Of a stretch of 15,539 bases of DNA, positions 15,217 to 15,539 are shown piece after piece. The translations under genes and the position numbers were made by a program. Position 1 is the stretch's first letter. Each line of letters starts with the position of its first letter. The notes beneath the pieces were generated by a model. The model did not search any database, was not told the origin of the DNA, and saw nothing but the letters and a program-made list of their open reading frames with translations. This DNA comes from JAXGPP01 sp964436865 (lineage in GTDB: Bacteria > Planctomycetota > Planctomycetia > Pirellulales > Thermoguttaceae): contig CAYTFK010000159.1 in the NCBI GenBank assembly GCA_964436865.1, positions 1 through 15,539 of the forward strand, written 5' to 3'.

Positions 15217-15245
15217 AGGATACTGTGATCGGCGGTCGGGACCAA
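15217..15245 (-). promoter_or_regulatory. Possible promoter of the envelope operon
   Basis: Reading the minus strand, TTGGTC (complement of 15240-15245) and TATCCT (complement of 15217-15222) are separated by exactly 17 bases. The match to consensus is only moderate (three and four of six). It would give a leader of about 55 bases to the waaF ATG at 15154, and it is the only spaced pair I see upstream. Confidence 0.3.
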
Positions 15246-15361
15246 GATCAGTTGTGGAAGGCTGATTGGCCAGCTTGCCGCTCCATCGGTGGGTTGGACG
15301 GGACGGTGGCGACGTTTGGGGGGTCCGAAGTCCCGGGAGCCTACCGGAAGTGGCGCGAAGC

Positions 15362-15383
15362 GAAACGCCCTTGAGGGTGTTTC
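15362..15383. repeat. Isolated hairpin with TTGA loop
   Basis: GAAACGCCC pairs with GGGTGTTTC through nine base pairs (one G-T) around a TTGA loop. No T-run follows on either strand, so it is not a typical intrinsic terminator. The four-base loop resembles in style the TGAA loops of the 138-bp element. Confidence 0.55.
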
Positions 15384-15468
15384 GGTTGACTTCGGCGCGG
15401 ACGCGCGGTGGCAAGTGCAATCGTGCGAGGGATTTGGCCGCTCAGCCGTGAACGTAAGCGGCACCCAC

Positions 15469-15504
15469 TCTTTTGGCTTCAGTGTTGAAGTTCGTAGAGG
15501 GGTG
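15469..15504 (+). repeat. 36-bp dispersed repeat, right copy
   Basis: The direct repeat of 70-105, with three mismatches in positions 15477-15480 and an identical 24-base core from 15481 on. A heptamer array begins four bases later, so the dispersed sequence may mark the border of such arrays. Confidence 0.75.
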
Positions 15505-15508
15505 AAGG

Positions 15509-15539
15509 GTTAGAAGTTAGAAGTTGGGAGTTGGGAGTT
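15509..15539 (+). repeat. 7-bp tandem repeat, cut by window end
   Basis: Four full heptamers, GTTAGAA twice and GTTGGGA twice, followed by GTT at the edge. The unit differs from the array at 447-488 but the period is the same. The total length cannot be known from this window. Confidence 0.8.

Larger units (their letters stand above)
15155..15539. other. Non-coding right edge with repeats
   Basis: No convincing gene. Near the left side a possible minus-strand promoter precedes waaF. Further right are a 9-bp-stem hairpin (15362-15383), the right copy of the 36-bp dispersed repeat (15469-15504) and a 7-bp tandem array that runs off the window (15509-15539). Short frames here overlap on both strands and show no family motif. 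Confidence 0.65.

Overview
This is a GC-rich bacterial window. Its gene families point to a planctomycete, most likely of the Pirellulales type. That is an inference from three things: the small protein remnant with an RWYQFRLRTVLLL-type N-terminus, the Arg/Pro-rich N-terminal extension on ScpB, and several lineage-style hypothetical proteins. There are no rRNA genes, tRNA genes, CRISPR arrays, transposases or phage genes that I can see.

Left part (1 to about 2880) is gene-poor and repeat-rich. It holds an 8-bp tandem repeat, a 7-bp tandem repeat, and two 95%-identical direct copies of a 138-bp element built from hairpins with TGAA loops. The two copies bracket a small island: a conserved-looking 162-aa protein, a frameshifted remnant of a membrane-anchored protein, and a 104-aa RraB-like protein. 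A 36-bp sequence near the left edge recurs at the right edge, where another 7-bp tandem repeat begins.

Middle part (2880 to 9517, plus strand) is a run of housekeeping genes: a large two-part U32-family protein (probable Fe-S protein), rdgB (nucleotide-pool sanitation) only a few bases behind it, an alpha/beta hydrolase with its own probable extended -10 promoter, and then a HemX/CcsA-like eight-helix membrane protein whose stop overlaps the start of hemA (ATGA). HemX and HemA together start tetrapyrrole synthesis from glutamyl-tRNA.

Right part (9697 to 15154, minus strand) reads from right to left. First comes a tight three-gene cell-envelope operon: a GT9 heptosyltransferase (waaF-like), a WaaP/Kdo-kinase-like protein, and a GT4 glycosyltransferase overlapping it by ATGA. 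These three should build and phosphorylate a lipopolysaccharide core. Then come a membrane-anchored, proline-rich protein of unknown function, scpB (chromosome condensation with SMC) and a 121-aa protein whose last three quarters are almost entirely Asp/Glu.

The least explained parts are the TGAA-loop hairpin element, the short-period tandem arrays and the hyperacidic protein. No complete new defence or mobile system is visible.
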